Origin: Parasedimentitalea huanghaiensis
Lineage (GTDB): Bacteria > Pseudomonadota > Alphaproteobacteria > Rhodobacterales > Rhodobacteraceae
Length of the DNA: 64,000 bases
Direction of reading: 5' to 3'
Assembly (NCBI RefSeq): GCF_009753675.1
Contig: NZ_WQLV01000008.1
Coordinates: 1 to 64,000 of the forward strand
Below, piece by piece: positions 1-7,040 of the stretch (within the stretch, counting starts at the first letter, position 1; each line of letters begins with the position of its first letter). The notes under the pieces are model-generated. The model was not told where the DNA came from. It was given only the letters and a program-made list of their open reading frames with translations, and made no database searches. A program made the translations under genes and the position numbers.

Positions 1-474
1 GGAAAAGCCCAGTCGCCTTCGAACGGATGGTGGCTTAAACGAGCACTTGGGGCGGCACGAAAGCGCGACAGGTCCAAATCGATTGTAGTAGGCCGCTCTG
101 TAAGGAACTCGCTCGGCGAATAACTATATTTTTGAAATCTCACCGCGGTCTCGACATCTTCCGGGACTTCATACCCAGCTTCGATTTCGTTGGCCACATT
201 TAGCGTTTCTTCGAACAACGTTACTTCGTTCCCCCCCCATTTTTACGGATGCCACCTTTCCGATCCGTTTCCTAAAGAAAAATGAGAGCAGGAGCATTAC
301 AATTGGCCAAGCTAAGAATGAGGTCATATTGGCGATAAAGTCTAACTGAACTTCCGAATATCCTTCAGTCACTTCCAACGTTGGTGAGATGGCCTCGTAC
401 AGCACAAAAAGAACCACCTCTAAATAGCCCACCATAAACTTCAGTATCCAGAAAAATGCCTGCAAGTAATCCAT
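1..474 (-). pseudogene. Membrane protein gene, frameshifted at a G8 tract, partial
   Basis: The first ~75 residues, read leftward from the ATG at 474, contain two hydrophobic segments (near residues 5-27 and 50-66), as in a small inner-membrane protein. The frame then meets eight G (plus-strand C at 231-238). In the frame as given it ends at 169 with a basic, unpromising tail. If one G is skipped, the reading frame stays open to the window edge and encodes an acidic, well-composed stretch (for example EVTLFEETLN and later GYEVPEDVET). I infer one longer gene interrupted by a homopolymer indel. The product is not recognised and its 3' end lies outside the window. Confidence 0.5.
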
Positions 475-682
475 GTTGTATTTCAGACTTGGTAAAGAAC
501 AATCGCAACGATTCTTTCACCGATACGAATTTTTCCAACGACCGTTAACAACGCGCGTTGCACCAAATGCGGGGCGCGAAACCGCTTCACTACTGTCATA
601 AGCTGGTCCATTGACGCGCATCCAGTTGGTGAACCTATAACAGCTAGCCCAGCGCCCGGTTCTGATGTAAAAGATCAAAAGT

Positions 683-739
683 GAGTTGCTGCAACTATCT
701 GTGTCCCAGTTTGCAAGAATAAGTGTCCCGTTACAGTCT
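683..739. repeat. 57-bp direct repeat, left copy
   Basis: This matches 42031-42087 at 56 of 57 positions, differing only at 731 (T here, C there). It opens with a perfect 13-bp palindrome (AGTTGC-T-GCAACT) and continues into a sequence that looks like an insertion-sequence end (GTGTCCC...AAGTGTCCC). The two copies bracket the lux genes, the Mu-like prophage and the cargo genes. Confidence 0.85.
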
Positions 740-942
740 TGTTGTTGGACACTTATAATTGCAGTAATCGGAAGAACCCGGAGGATGCCGGAAGAACCCG
801 GACAGAGACATAGAAACAAGGGTTATTGTGGCAGCAGACTGTATCCTGGACAGGTTTGCCGAATGTCTTTCAAAACCGCTTGAAACGGGCCTTTAAAGCC
901 CTTTGGCCAGATTTGGGACACCTATTCTTGCAAATAGTCCTG
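700..942. mobile_element. IS or MITE remnant with inverted ends
   Basis: The left part (710-729) and the reverse complement of 915-934 agree at 19 of 20 positions (core TTTGCAAGAATA then GTGTCCC). This gives an approximately 243-bp element with terminal inverted repeats. The interior has no convincing coding region. It holds an 11-base repeat (GGAAGAACCCG) near 770-801 and an 8-bp inverted repeat (AAGTGTCC at 721-728, GGACACTT at 747-754). Such GTGTCCC-type ends recall IS elements, but I cannot assign a family. Only the left end recurs at 42 kb. Confidence 0.5.
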
Positions 943-1347
943 ACATCCTTGAGAGGCATATAAATAGGGCTGGTCGGCCAATTCACCTATGCCGATTCAT
1001 CACCAAGTGTGCAGTTTCCGAGAGCCGGAACTGGGAAATCTCTCTCCTGGGTAGTTTTTGGCTTCCCAGATAGAAATTTTCTTTTAAAAATCAACCCAAT
1101 GACAGTAACCTATGCAATTCATAGGAAGCTAGAAGTGGGAAACGTTTCAGAGCTAAAGACCGCAACGCGTACGAAACGGCCATTCAAGACTCAATTTTTC
1201 ATGGCCCCTTTCAGGGCTGGAGATTGTATTGCAGTTTAAACTGACGGCACACCAGCAGACACACATTGTGCTCTTCAAATGAACGATTGCGAGGCTTGTG
1301 CCAAGCATGCCAGATTAGAATAATTGGTAAATGAGAGATTTAGACTA
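943..1347. other. Intergenic, no supported gene
   Basis: About 400 bases between the IS-like remnant and the next gene. Short open frames here have no RBS, no recognisable motif and codon use unlike a gene. I see nothing else in it. Confidence 0.5.
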
Positions 1348-2784
1348 ATGGGTTTTATTCGCAAATGGTGTCAACTGAAGGCTTTGGACTTAACTGAAGC
1401 TGAGAATAGACTGATTGACGCATGCTACGCCGGTATTGATTGCAAATTTTCTAATGGTGACCTTCCTTCACGTTGCAGCAACCCTCCGGGTGATCAAAAA
1501 ATTCGTGCCAGCATATTACGTTACCTACTTTTAGGAGGATGTGAAGAAAAGCCACTTCCTATTTGCACGATTAATTTGAGTGGTGCCTATATCACAGGAA
1601 CTCTACACTTGGATCAGCAAAAACTCAAAAACCCTCTCGTACTCTCGAAATGCTACATGAGCGGCGAGCTGTCTGCCATTGGTGCATTTATTCCCGCGCT
1701 CGAGGCCTCGAAGTGTGTTTTATCCAAAATGACGCTAGAACGAGCTGTAGTGAGGAACGACGTCTGTCTCGATGGCACCGTTTTTTCGGAAAGAGTTTGC
1801 TTGTCCGGGGCCCGAATAAAGGGTCAGCTAGATTGCGAAAATGCAGAGTTTAACTCAAGAAAAAACTTCCAAGGGCCGGGGCCGAATGCACCACCATATG
1901 CATTTGATGGGCAAGATATGCACGTTGGCCATGGTTTTTTCTGGAAGCACGTCTCCGTGCCAAAAGGAGCCGTGGACATAAGCTTAGCTCATGTCGGAGT
2001 CTTAGTAGATGACTATGACAGTTGGCCGGGCGAAGGCCGTCTGCGGCTGAATGGGTTTCGCTACGAAGGCTTAGCTAATTCACCCAAAGACCCAAGAGGT
2101 CGAAAGAAGTGGCTTAAAGAAGGCAGCTATTGGAACGGTGAATTCTTCCCGCAACCTTACACACAACTGGCTAAAGCGTTGCGAGAGCTCGGACACGATG
2201 CAGACGCTCGAATATTACTCGAAGAACGAGAACGCCTTCTGAAGATCGAGGCGCGGAAAGCGATGCAAGTTGACACAGATCCACCTTCGAGGAACTATGT
2301 CGCCGCATTATTGAATGATTGTTTGTGCGGTGTTCACTACCTATTTGCTGACAAATTGCTTCAAGGATTGATTGGCTACGGCCATCAGCCATTTCGCAGT
2401 CTCATTGCACTATTGGTTTTAGTTGCTGCTGCAGTGCTTCCAGCCCACTATGCTTATGAGGCCGGAGATTTTGCACCAAACTCAGCAGTCATCCAGACAT
2501 CACTTGATTGGAAGGAGGAGCTTTCTTCTTCGAACCCTGCCAAAACCTGGTCCGATGTAAGCCAGGCCGGTCAAGATTGGGAGACGTTCAGCCCGATTGC
2601 ATATGGAATCGATGTGGTCGTCCCCATTATAAATTTCGGTCAGACAGAAGCATGGGCTCCTTCAACGACTAGAGGGCGTTGGGGAAGAATACTATGGTGG
2701 CTAAAATGGCTTCTTTCCACAGCAGGATGGATCGTTACAGCACTTGGCGCAGCTGCTATTACAGGCCTGATCAGAAGAGACTGA
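1348..2784 (+). CDS. Pentapeptide-like repeat membrane protein
   Basis: A protein of about 478 residues with an N-terminal soluble part rich in short beta-helix-like repeats (patterns such as LSGAYITG, LSGARIKG, MTLERAVV), resembling pentapeptide-type proteins often labelled membrane-associated oxidoreductase. A helical linker follows (near residues 265-330), then two membrane segments near the C terminus (LIALLVLVAAAVLPA and WIVTALGAAAITGL). The ATG at 1348 has a GAGAGA stretch upstream; a TTG at 1324 is an alternative start. Function is unknown. It is AT-richer than the core genes and lies among IS remnants, so horizontal origin is likely. Confidence 0.65.
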   Translation: MGFIRKWCQLKALDLTEAENRLIDACYAGIDCKFSNGDLPSRCSNPPGDQKIRASILRYLLLGGCEEKPLPICTINLSGAYITGTLHLDQQKLKNPLVLSKCYMSGELSAIGAFIPALEASKCVLSKMTLERAVVRNDVCLDGTVFSERVCLSGARIKGQLDCENAEFNSRKNFQGPGPNAPPYAFDGQDMHVGHGFFWKHVSVPKGAVDISLAHVGVLVDDYDSWPGEGRLRLNGFRYEGLANSPKDPRGRKKWLKEGSYWNGEFFPQPYTQLAKALRELGHDADARILLEERERLLKIEARKAMQVDTDPPSRNYVAALLNDCLCGVHYLFADKLLQGLIGYGHQPFRSLIALLVLVAAAVLPAHYAYEAGDFAPNSAVIQTSLDWKEELSSSNPAKTWSDVSQAGQDWETFSPIAYGIDVVVPIINFGQTEAWAPSTTRGRWGRILWWLKWLLSTAGWIVTALGAAAITGLIRRD

Positions 2785-2922
2785 CGGCCTACTTCGCTAA
2801 CCTTTCAAACGCCAAAATCCGGAGAAAACGACGATTGCACATACAATCGCGCCGACCAAGCGCGAAATCCTGGACCTACTTAAACGGACACAGCCTTACT
2901 TAGAAACTACAGTTCGTGAACT

Positions 2923-3078
2923 ACAGTGCCCGTCCGTCAATTACTCTTTCTGCAAAAATGAGTAAGACCATTTTGAGCCATGCTTGCAGATCCACGTTTA
3001 GTTTGGCGGTTTCAATCAGGTTGAATGCGATGGCCATGACTTTTCCGCCGTTTTCGGGGCCAGCGAAAGGCCACTATC
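2923..3078 (-). pseudogene. IS66-family transposase C-terminal remnant
   Basis: Read leftward, this segment encodes WPFAGPENGGKVMAIAFNLI followed by ETAKLNVDLQAWLKMVL and ends ERVIDGRAL-stop. That is the characteristic C-terminal end of IS66 transposases (usual form FAGSENGGKAMAIAFTLIE, then TAKLNGVDPQAWL). The upstream part is gone: the similarity stops where the luxI coding region begins. Its first ~60 bases are read in another frame as the last residues of luxI, so this is the scar of an IS66 insertion and deletion. Confidence 0.75.
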
Positions 3079-3723
3079 TTGAGGTCGTATGCATATTGAT
3101 AACTCGACATCAAGTCCTTCGCAGGCAATTGCATTCACTTTCCGGTCACAGGGCATTCTAAATACACGATAGTGGCGGCCATCTTCGTTTGCTGCGTACT
3201 GTCTCCCTAGAGGAACCGGCGAGTACCCAGCGATCTCCAGCAGTCGGCCAAAAGAAGATGGAGACAAAGAGATTAAATCATTAGCTCCACGCTTGCCGGC
3301 TTCCTTGCAAAGGCCATGAACAACCATCCGCAATGCCTTCATACGAGACAATTGTGCTAAGTTGGTATCATCTGTTACTAAGCGAGTACATTCCCAGGTA
3401 TTGGCAGTGTCCGGGCAATCATCTAGTAAGTCGTCGGGGATACTCTTCAACTTCTGCAAAGCAGCGTCTTTGAGCATATAGGACCAGCCTCCCCATGATG
3501 CATTGCATGGCAGAGCTCTTGCCCCCGCAACAACCTGCCCCTTGTTTGTAACTATCGAGTACACCGCTTTTGGGTGATCATACTGATCCATCTCAACAAC
3601 TCCGTCGTGCGAAAGTTCCCAGCCTAGGTTCTCCACCAAAACGCGATATCTCAATTCTAAAAAGCCGTTGAAAATTGGCCCGTGATGATACTGATCGAGA
3701 AATGAAAATGTATGTAATTGCAT
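3016..3723 (-). CDS. LuxI-type acyl-homoserine-lactone synthase
   Basis: The protein of 235 residues makes an N-acyl-homoserine lactone from S-adenosylmethionine and an acyl carrier. The invariant residues of the family fall close to their canonical places: R25 or R27, W35, D46, D49, R69 (GARALP), E111 and R114 (WECTRL). The ATG at 3723 is chosen because GGAG lies 6 bases before it; an in-frame TTG lies at 3735. The last ~21 residues come from the IS66 remnant in a different frame, so the natural C terminus was replaced; the catalytic core is intact. It lies downstream of the luxR gene on the same strand, 61 bases apart. Acyl-chain specificity cannot be read from sequence. Confidence 0.88.
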   Translation of the reverse strand: MQLHTFSFLDQYHHGPIFNGFLELRYRVLVENLGWELSHDGVVEMDQYDHPKAVYSIVTNKGQVVAGARALPCNASWGGWSYMLKDAALQKLKSIPDDLLDDCPDTANTWECTRLVTDDTNLAQLSRMKALRMVVHGLCKEAGKRGANDLISLSPSSFGRLLEIAGYSPVPLGRQYAANEDGRHYRVFRMPCDRKVNAIACEGLDVELSICIRPQDSGLSLAPKTAEKSWPSHST

Positions 3724-3784
3724 AGCGCTCTCCAATTTGTAGCGCCATTTTGTTGAGCATCAGTTCATTGTGTATAGAGAAGTT

Positions 3785-4417
3785 CTAAATCAAGCCGTTT
3801 TTTATCACTTTTGACATTAGCTGAGCAATAGTTACTGTCTCGGTCGCTTGAAAAGCGCTCCGTCTTCTTGCCCGAACGGTCTCAACTTTAATGCCTAGGA
3901 TATCTGCAATAGCCTTATCCTTGACGCCGTCAGCCATCAGGTAGAGGACATCTTTCACTCTGTCGGGCAGTAAAACCGTATTTTGGGAGTTTGGATTTGC
4001 AGCCAACACAGCCAAGGCATGAAGTGTTGCGCTTGCAATCTTTAGTTCTTGGTCTTGCCAGGCGGGGCCCGAGCCACTGAGTATAGAAACCTGACCTTCG
4101 ACACGAATTGACAGCGTGTTACCCTTCACTAATCCATATTTCCTAGCCTCGGTGAAAAAGGTTTTTGAATCAGGAAACTGCGCCTCTAATTCTGCCCAGG
4201 TGAAGTGTCCGGTTTTGGAAAGCCCAAACTGAATTGTAGGGTCAATCTGGATGAAACGCTGGCTAATATAGCGTTCGACCCACGCCTCTGAGTAGGTGGA
4301 TTTGACAAAATGCGGTTCAACCCCCTGGAAGCCAACGCCGACAGAATACCCACCGTCGGTTATGGTTTCCAAAGACCTCAATAGTACGCCTTGAATATCA
4401 CTTTTCATATTGGACAC
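3785..4417 (-). CDS. LuxR-type quorum-sensing transcription regulator
   Basis: A protein of 210 residues with an N-terminal autoinducer-binding domain (the Trp/Tyr/Asp pattern WVERYISQRFIQIDP then HFTWAEL) and a C-terminal LuxR-type helix-turn-helix (near residues 148-208: VLYLMADGVKDKAIADILGI, then VETVRARRRSA, ending IKNGLI). It should sense the lactone made by the adjacent synthase. The start is a GTG at 4417, or the ATG at 4408; neither has a strong RBS. The recognition helix (VRARRRSAFQATE) departs from the usual VK-H-AxxKL pattern. I did not find a convincing lux box upstream. Confidence 0.85.
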   Translation of the reverse strand: MSNMKSDIQGVLLRSLETITDGGYSVGVGFQGVEPHFVKSTYSEAWVERYISQRFIQIDPTIQFGLSKTGHFTWAELEAQFPDSKTFFTEARKYGLVKGNTLSIRVEGQVSILSGSGPAWQDQELKIASATLHALAVLAANPNSQNTVLLPDRVKDVLYLMADGVKDKAIADILGIKVETVRARRRSAFQATETVTIAQLMSKVIKNGLI

Positions 4418-4499
4418 ACACGCTTGATATGTAACTGTGCAAAATATATCGCGCGAAAGTTATTATCACAAGTAATAAAAACAACTGTTAGGCAGGATC

Positions 4500-4661
4500 A
4501 TGAAGAAGGACCAAATTTCGGTCAAAGTACTCGCATCCATCATGGATCAGGTTATTGAAGCCAATAAAAAAGAGCCCCATTCAGGGACCAAAATGTTTGA
4601 AGATGCTCTAAAGAAAAAGGAGCTACTTAGCTCTGGCGCTCTGAATGAGCCGATTGACTAA
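4500..4661 (+). CDS. Small acidic/basic protein of 53 residues
   Basis: An ATG preceded by AGGA opens a 53-codon frame with balanced charged composition (MKKDQISVKV... then SGTKMFEDALKKKELLSSG). It is divergent from luxR (82 bases apart) and its last 39 bases overlap the 3' end of the phage repressor gene on the other strand. The product is not recognised. It could be a small regulator, or an antisense transcript could affect the repressor mRNA. The RBS is weak and the frame could be fortuitous. Confidence 0.4.
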   Translation: MKKDQISVKVLASIMDQVIEANKKEPHSGTKMFEDALKKKELLSSGALNEPID

Positions 4662-4982
4662 GTCTGCGTCTTCCCCTGAAAGGTCGGCGGCTTTTTCCAG
4701 CACGGATTGCTCTTCTTCGCTCGGATCATCTGAGAACAAGTAGGCCATATTTATGCCTCCTGCCTCACAAATTTTCATTAAACGAGCTACCGTTGGGTTA
4801 AACCGACCGGCGAGCATCTTCGACACGTACTCAGCGTTGCTGCCAGCGGATACCGATACTTCATCGTAATCTAGGTTGCGGTCGTCCAACGCCTGCCGAA
4901 GGCGCTGTCTCCAGACCTCGACCTCCCCATTTTTAGTGGGTTGCTTTTTTTCAACTGCACCAATCATGGGCTCAACATACAT
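4623..4982 (-). CDS. Mu-like phage repressor, XRE-type HTH
   Basis: A protein of 119 residues with a helix-turn-helix of the Cro/CI type around residues 25-75 (LRQALDDRNLDYDEVSVSAG, then VSKMLAGRFNPTVARLMKIC) and an acidic helical C terminus. It is the only leftward gene of the prophage and is divergent from the early operon, which is the position of the lysogeny repressor in Mu-like phages. It should bind operators in 4983-5143, shutting the early promoter. It is much shorter than Mu c and lacks a recognisable protease or degradation domain. Confidence 0.75.
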   Translation of the reverse strand: MYVEPMIGAVEKKQPTKNGEVEVWRQRLRQALDDRNLDYDEVSVSAGSNAEYVSKMLAGRFNPTVARLMKICEAGGINMAYLFSDDPSEEEQSVLEKAADLSGEDADLVNRLIQSARAK

Positions 4983-5143
4983 GGAAATATAATTCCTGCA
5001 AACGGAAATATAAGTCCGCTAGGGGTGGGGTCGCACAACCTTGATAGAATTATAGTTCTGCTATTTCGACTTTTAAGGTTGAAACTATAGAAGTTTAATT
5101 CTAACGTTTGGATGTATCGAACCAGAATGCAGCGGACCCAGAC
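4983..5143. promoter_or_regulatory. Divergent early operator/promoter region
   Basis: AT-rich space between repressor and early operon. It holds two copies of GGAAATATAA (4983-4992 and 5004-5013) spaced exactly 21 bp, about two helix turns, so on one DNA face. It also holds AT-rich partial dyads around 5046-5062 (GAATTATAG) and 5094-5103. These are candidate repressor and Ner-like protein binding sites. No promoter hexamers are clear enough to name. Confidence 0.45.
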
Positions 5144-5494
5144 ATGACCCAGATGAGTGGACAACAATTCGCGACCTTCCTGAAAGAAGAGGTCGCCGCC
5201 CAAAACAAGGGCCTTGGAAAGCTGTCTTACGAAGAGCTCGGTCGATCATGCGGCGTCACGGGCAGACGGCTAAGGCAACTTGCTGTTAGCGACGACGGCA
5301 ACCCTTCGGTCTTAATCATCCGCTTGGCCCTGTTCACTCTCGGATACCATGTGGACGCTCCCGAACACGATGTACTCCCCCATCTGAGAAACAACGGCAG
5401 CTACATTGAAGAGCTTCATGGGCCAAACCGGCCTAGAGCGGTCTTCCCAAAAGCAAAGAAGACGCCCCGCCGTAAAACGGTTGGGGCAGCATAA
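5144..5494 (+). CDS. Ner/Cro-like early DNA-binding protein
   Basis: The first rightward gene of the prophage. The product (116 residues from the ATG at 5144; a TTG at 5108 would add 12) has a central helix-turn-helix-like segment (LSYEELGRSCGVTGRRLRQL) and a basic C-terminal tail (PKAKKTPRRKTVG). By position it corresponds to Mu Ner, which turns down repressor and early transcription. None of the candidate starts has a good RBS. It overlaps the next gene by one base (TAATG). Confidence 0.55.
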   Translation: MTQMSGQQFATFLKEEVAAQNKGLGKLSYEELGRSCGVTGRRLRQLAVSDDGNPSVLIIRLALFTLGYHVDAPEHDVLPHLRNNGSYIEELHGPNRPRAVFPKAKKTPRRKTVGAA

Positions 5495-5778
5495 TGGGCC
5501 GGATTAATCAACCTCACTCCCCTTCCAACCGGGCGCCTGCTCGGACCCGGTTGGATAACTCCTCCTTCGGCACGGGGGTTGTGCTGCAGGGGGCTTATTA
5601 TTCCCCTTCGACCCCGAATACGGGCCCCAGCATTTGCACTGCCATGCAACCGAGCTGGGGCCGAGACCGGCGCGCTAAAATTATGAGTGCCCTCAATGTG
5701 GTCGGCGAAACCTTTGTCGCCGCCACATTTACCATAATTCCCATTATTGGCCCTTATCTTGGAGAGCTTTTTAGATGA
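5494..5778 (+). CDS. Small early protein with one hydrophobic segment
   Basis: The 94-residue product is Ser/Pro-rich at the N terminus and ends in a hydrophobic helix (near residues 68-90, VGETFVAATFTIIPIIGPYL), possibly membrane-inserted. The start overlaps the previous stop (TAATG) and the stop overlaps the next start (ATGA), so the three genes are translationally coupled. Not recognised. Confidence 0.5.
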   Translation: MGRINQPHSPSNRAPARTRLDNSSFGTGVVLQGAYYSPSTPNTGPSICTAMQPSWGRDRRAKIMSALNVVGETFVAATFTIIPIIGPYLGELFR

Positions 5779-6101
5779 CTTTAGACGAACAAATTCAGGC
5801 CTTTTCGGCCACGCCTCTAACGCCGACGGAACGCCTTGAAGCATTCATTGATGCCCTCAACGAGCATCGTTATCGCGTAGGGATCAGCCAGCTCGTTGGC
5901 CAGAGATGGAATGAGACCAAAGCGGGCGACGAGCGGGCTGTCGTAACTGGCCAGATGGTTGACGCGGCTGTTGAAGCAGAGTGCCTGGCCCAAGACAAAG
6001 TCACCGCCTGGGCAATGGCCCTGCACGGTGATGGAACGCTTGAGCATTGCATGGGCTTTCTTGATGTCAGCCCCCCCGAAGCCCCCTCCCCTGCCGTTTG
6101 A
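5775..6101 (+). CDS. Early phage protein, unknown
   Basis: A helical acidic protein of 108 residues (MTLDEQIQAFSATPLTPTER at its start) in the early operon, starting in a 4-base overlap with the preceding gene. No family recognised. Its place before the ParB-like and transposase genes suggests a role in early gene control or in replication. Confidence 0.55.
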   Translation: MTLDEQIQAFSATPLTPTERLEAFIDALNEHRYRVGISQLVGQRWNETKAGDERAVVTGQMVDAAVEAECLAQDKVTAWAMALHGDGTLEHCMGFLDVSPPEAPSPAV

Positions 6102-6127
6102 AACCTATCATTTAGGAGCATTCCCCC

Positions 6128-7036
6128 ATGCGCCCCCCACGCCTAATTGAAGTTACAGAAATTCCACTGGACAAAATCGACACATCGAACCGATTGCGCC
6201 CCGTATCTGAATTGGCCGTAAAGAGCCTGACCCAATCAATTGAAACTCAGGGCTTGATGTCTGAAATCCAAGTCCGCAAAATCAAGAAGTCGGGCAAGTT
6301 GCGGCTGATAGCAGGCGGGCACCGAGTGGCGGCGTTTCGCGCCCTGGGCCGCGATGTGATCCCGGCCAAAATCTGGGATTGCACCGACGACTGGGCAGAT
6401 CTTGCCGAAATAGACGATAACCTTGCCCACGCCGAACTTGATTTTCTGGAAAAGGCCGTCTTTCTGGCGCGCCGCAAAGAAGTCTACGAAAACGCCTATC
6501 CGGAAACTAAACAGACCTCAGGTAAAGAGCTAGCAGGTAAGCGATGGAATGCGCCGGACACAATGTCCGTCGCATCCTTTGTCACCTCTACAGCCGAAAA
6601 AATGGGCGTAGACGAGCGCACTGTTCGCCGCCTTGTTGCTGCGGGGAAGTCTCTTGGCCCTCGAGAGATCCAAGAATTGAGAGACGCCCCCAAGGGGGTT
6701 TCTCTGTCTGACCTGCAGGAGATCGCCAAATGCGGATCGCCCACAGATCGCTATGACATTTGCCGAGCTTTGGGCGACGGTTCAGCCAAATCCGCCAAGG
6801 AAGTTCTGAGCCGGAAAAAGTCCCCCGGTGTGGCGGTCAAAGATCCCGTTGAAAAAGCCCACGGCAAGATCTGTGATGCCTATGCGCGAGCGCCAAAAGA
6901 AGCCCGCCGGCGGTTTGTCGATGACCACCGCGACGAGCTGCTGGAATTGTTGGGCCTAGAGGTTCCAACTGAGCAAACGGAAACCCCCGAAACAGACGCC
7001 GAAATCCTCCCCTTCAATTCAAAGCGGACGGGGTGA
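6128..7036 (+). CDS. ParB/Spo0J-like DNA-binding protein
   Basis: The 302-residue protein begins with a ParB N-terminal domain (near residues 4-75: IPLDKIDTSNRLRP, then the nucleotide-binding GGHR signature in LIAGGHRVAAFRALG). A helix-turn-helix segment lies around residues 150-175 (MGVDERTVRRLVAAGKSL). Such proteins precede the transposase in RcapMu-like phages. A role in binding phage DNA ends or controlling transposition is inferred; no parA partner is present. AGGAG lies 9-10 bases before the ATG, and the stop is 4 bases before the transposase start. Confidence 0.75.
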   Translation: MRPPRLIEVTEIPLDKIDTSNRLRPVSELAVKSLTQSIETQGLMSEIQVRKIKKSGKLRLIAGGHRVAAFRALGRDVIPAKIWDCTDDWADLAEIDDNLAHAELDFLEKAVFLARRKEVYENAYPETKQTSGKELAGKRWNAPDTMSVASFVTSTAEKMGVDERTVRRLVAAGKSLGPREIQELRDAPKGVSLSDLQEIAKCGSPTDRYDICRALGDGSAKSAKEVLSRKKSPGVAVKDPVEKAHGKICDAYARAPKEARRRFVDDHRDELLELLGLEVPTEQTETPETDAEILPFNSKRTG

Positions 7037-7040
7037 TCAA

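Noticed and set aside
517-819. 100-residue leftward open frame
   Set aside because: It runs through the repeat and IS-like end, has no RBS, and lacks any family pattern; probably chance.
1009-1239. 76-residue rightward open frame
   Set aside because: No RBS, composition unlike a gene, no recognisable motif.
4418-4499. lux box in the luxR upstream region
   Set aside because: Only partial ACTGT half-sites; no 18-20 bp dyad of the usual form could be written.
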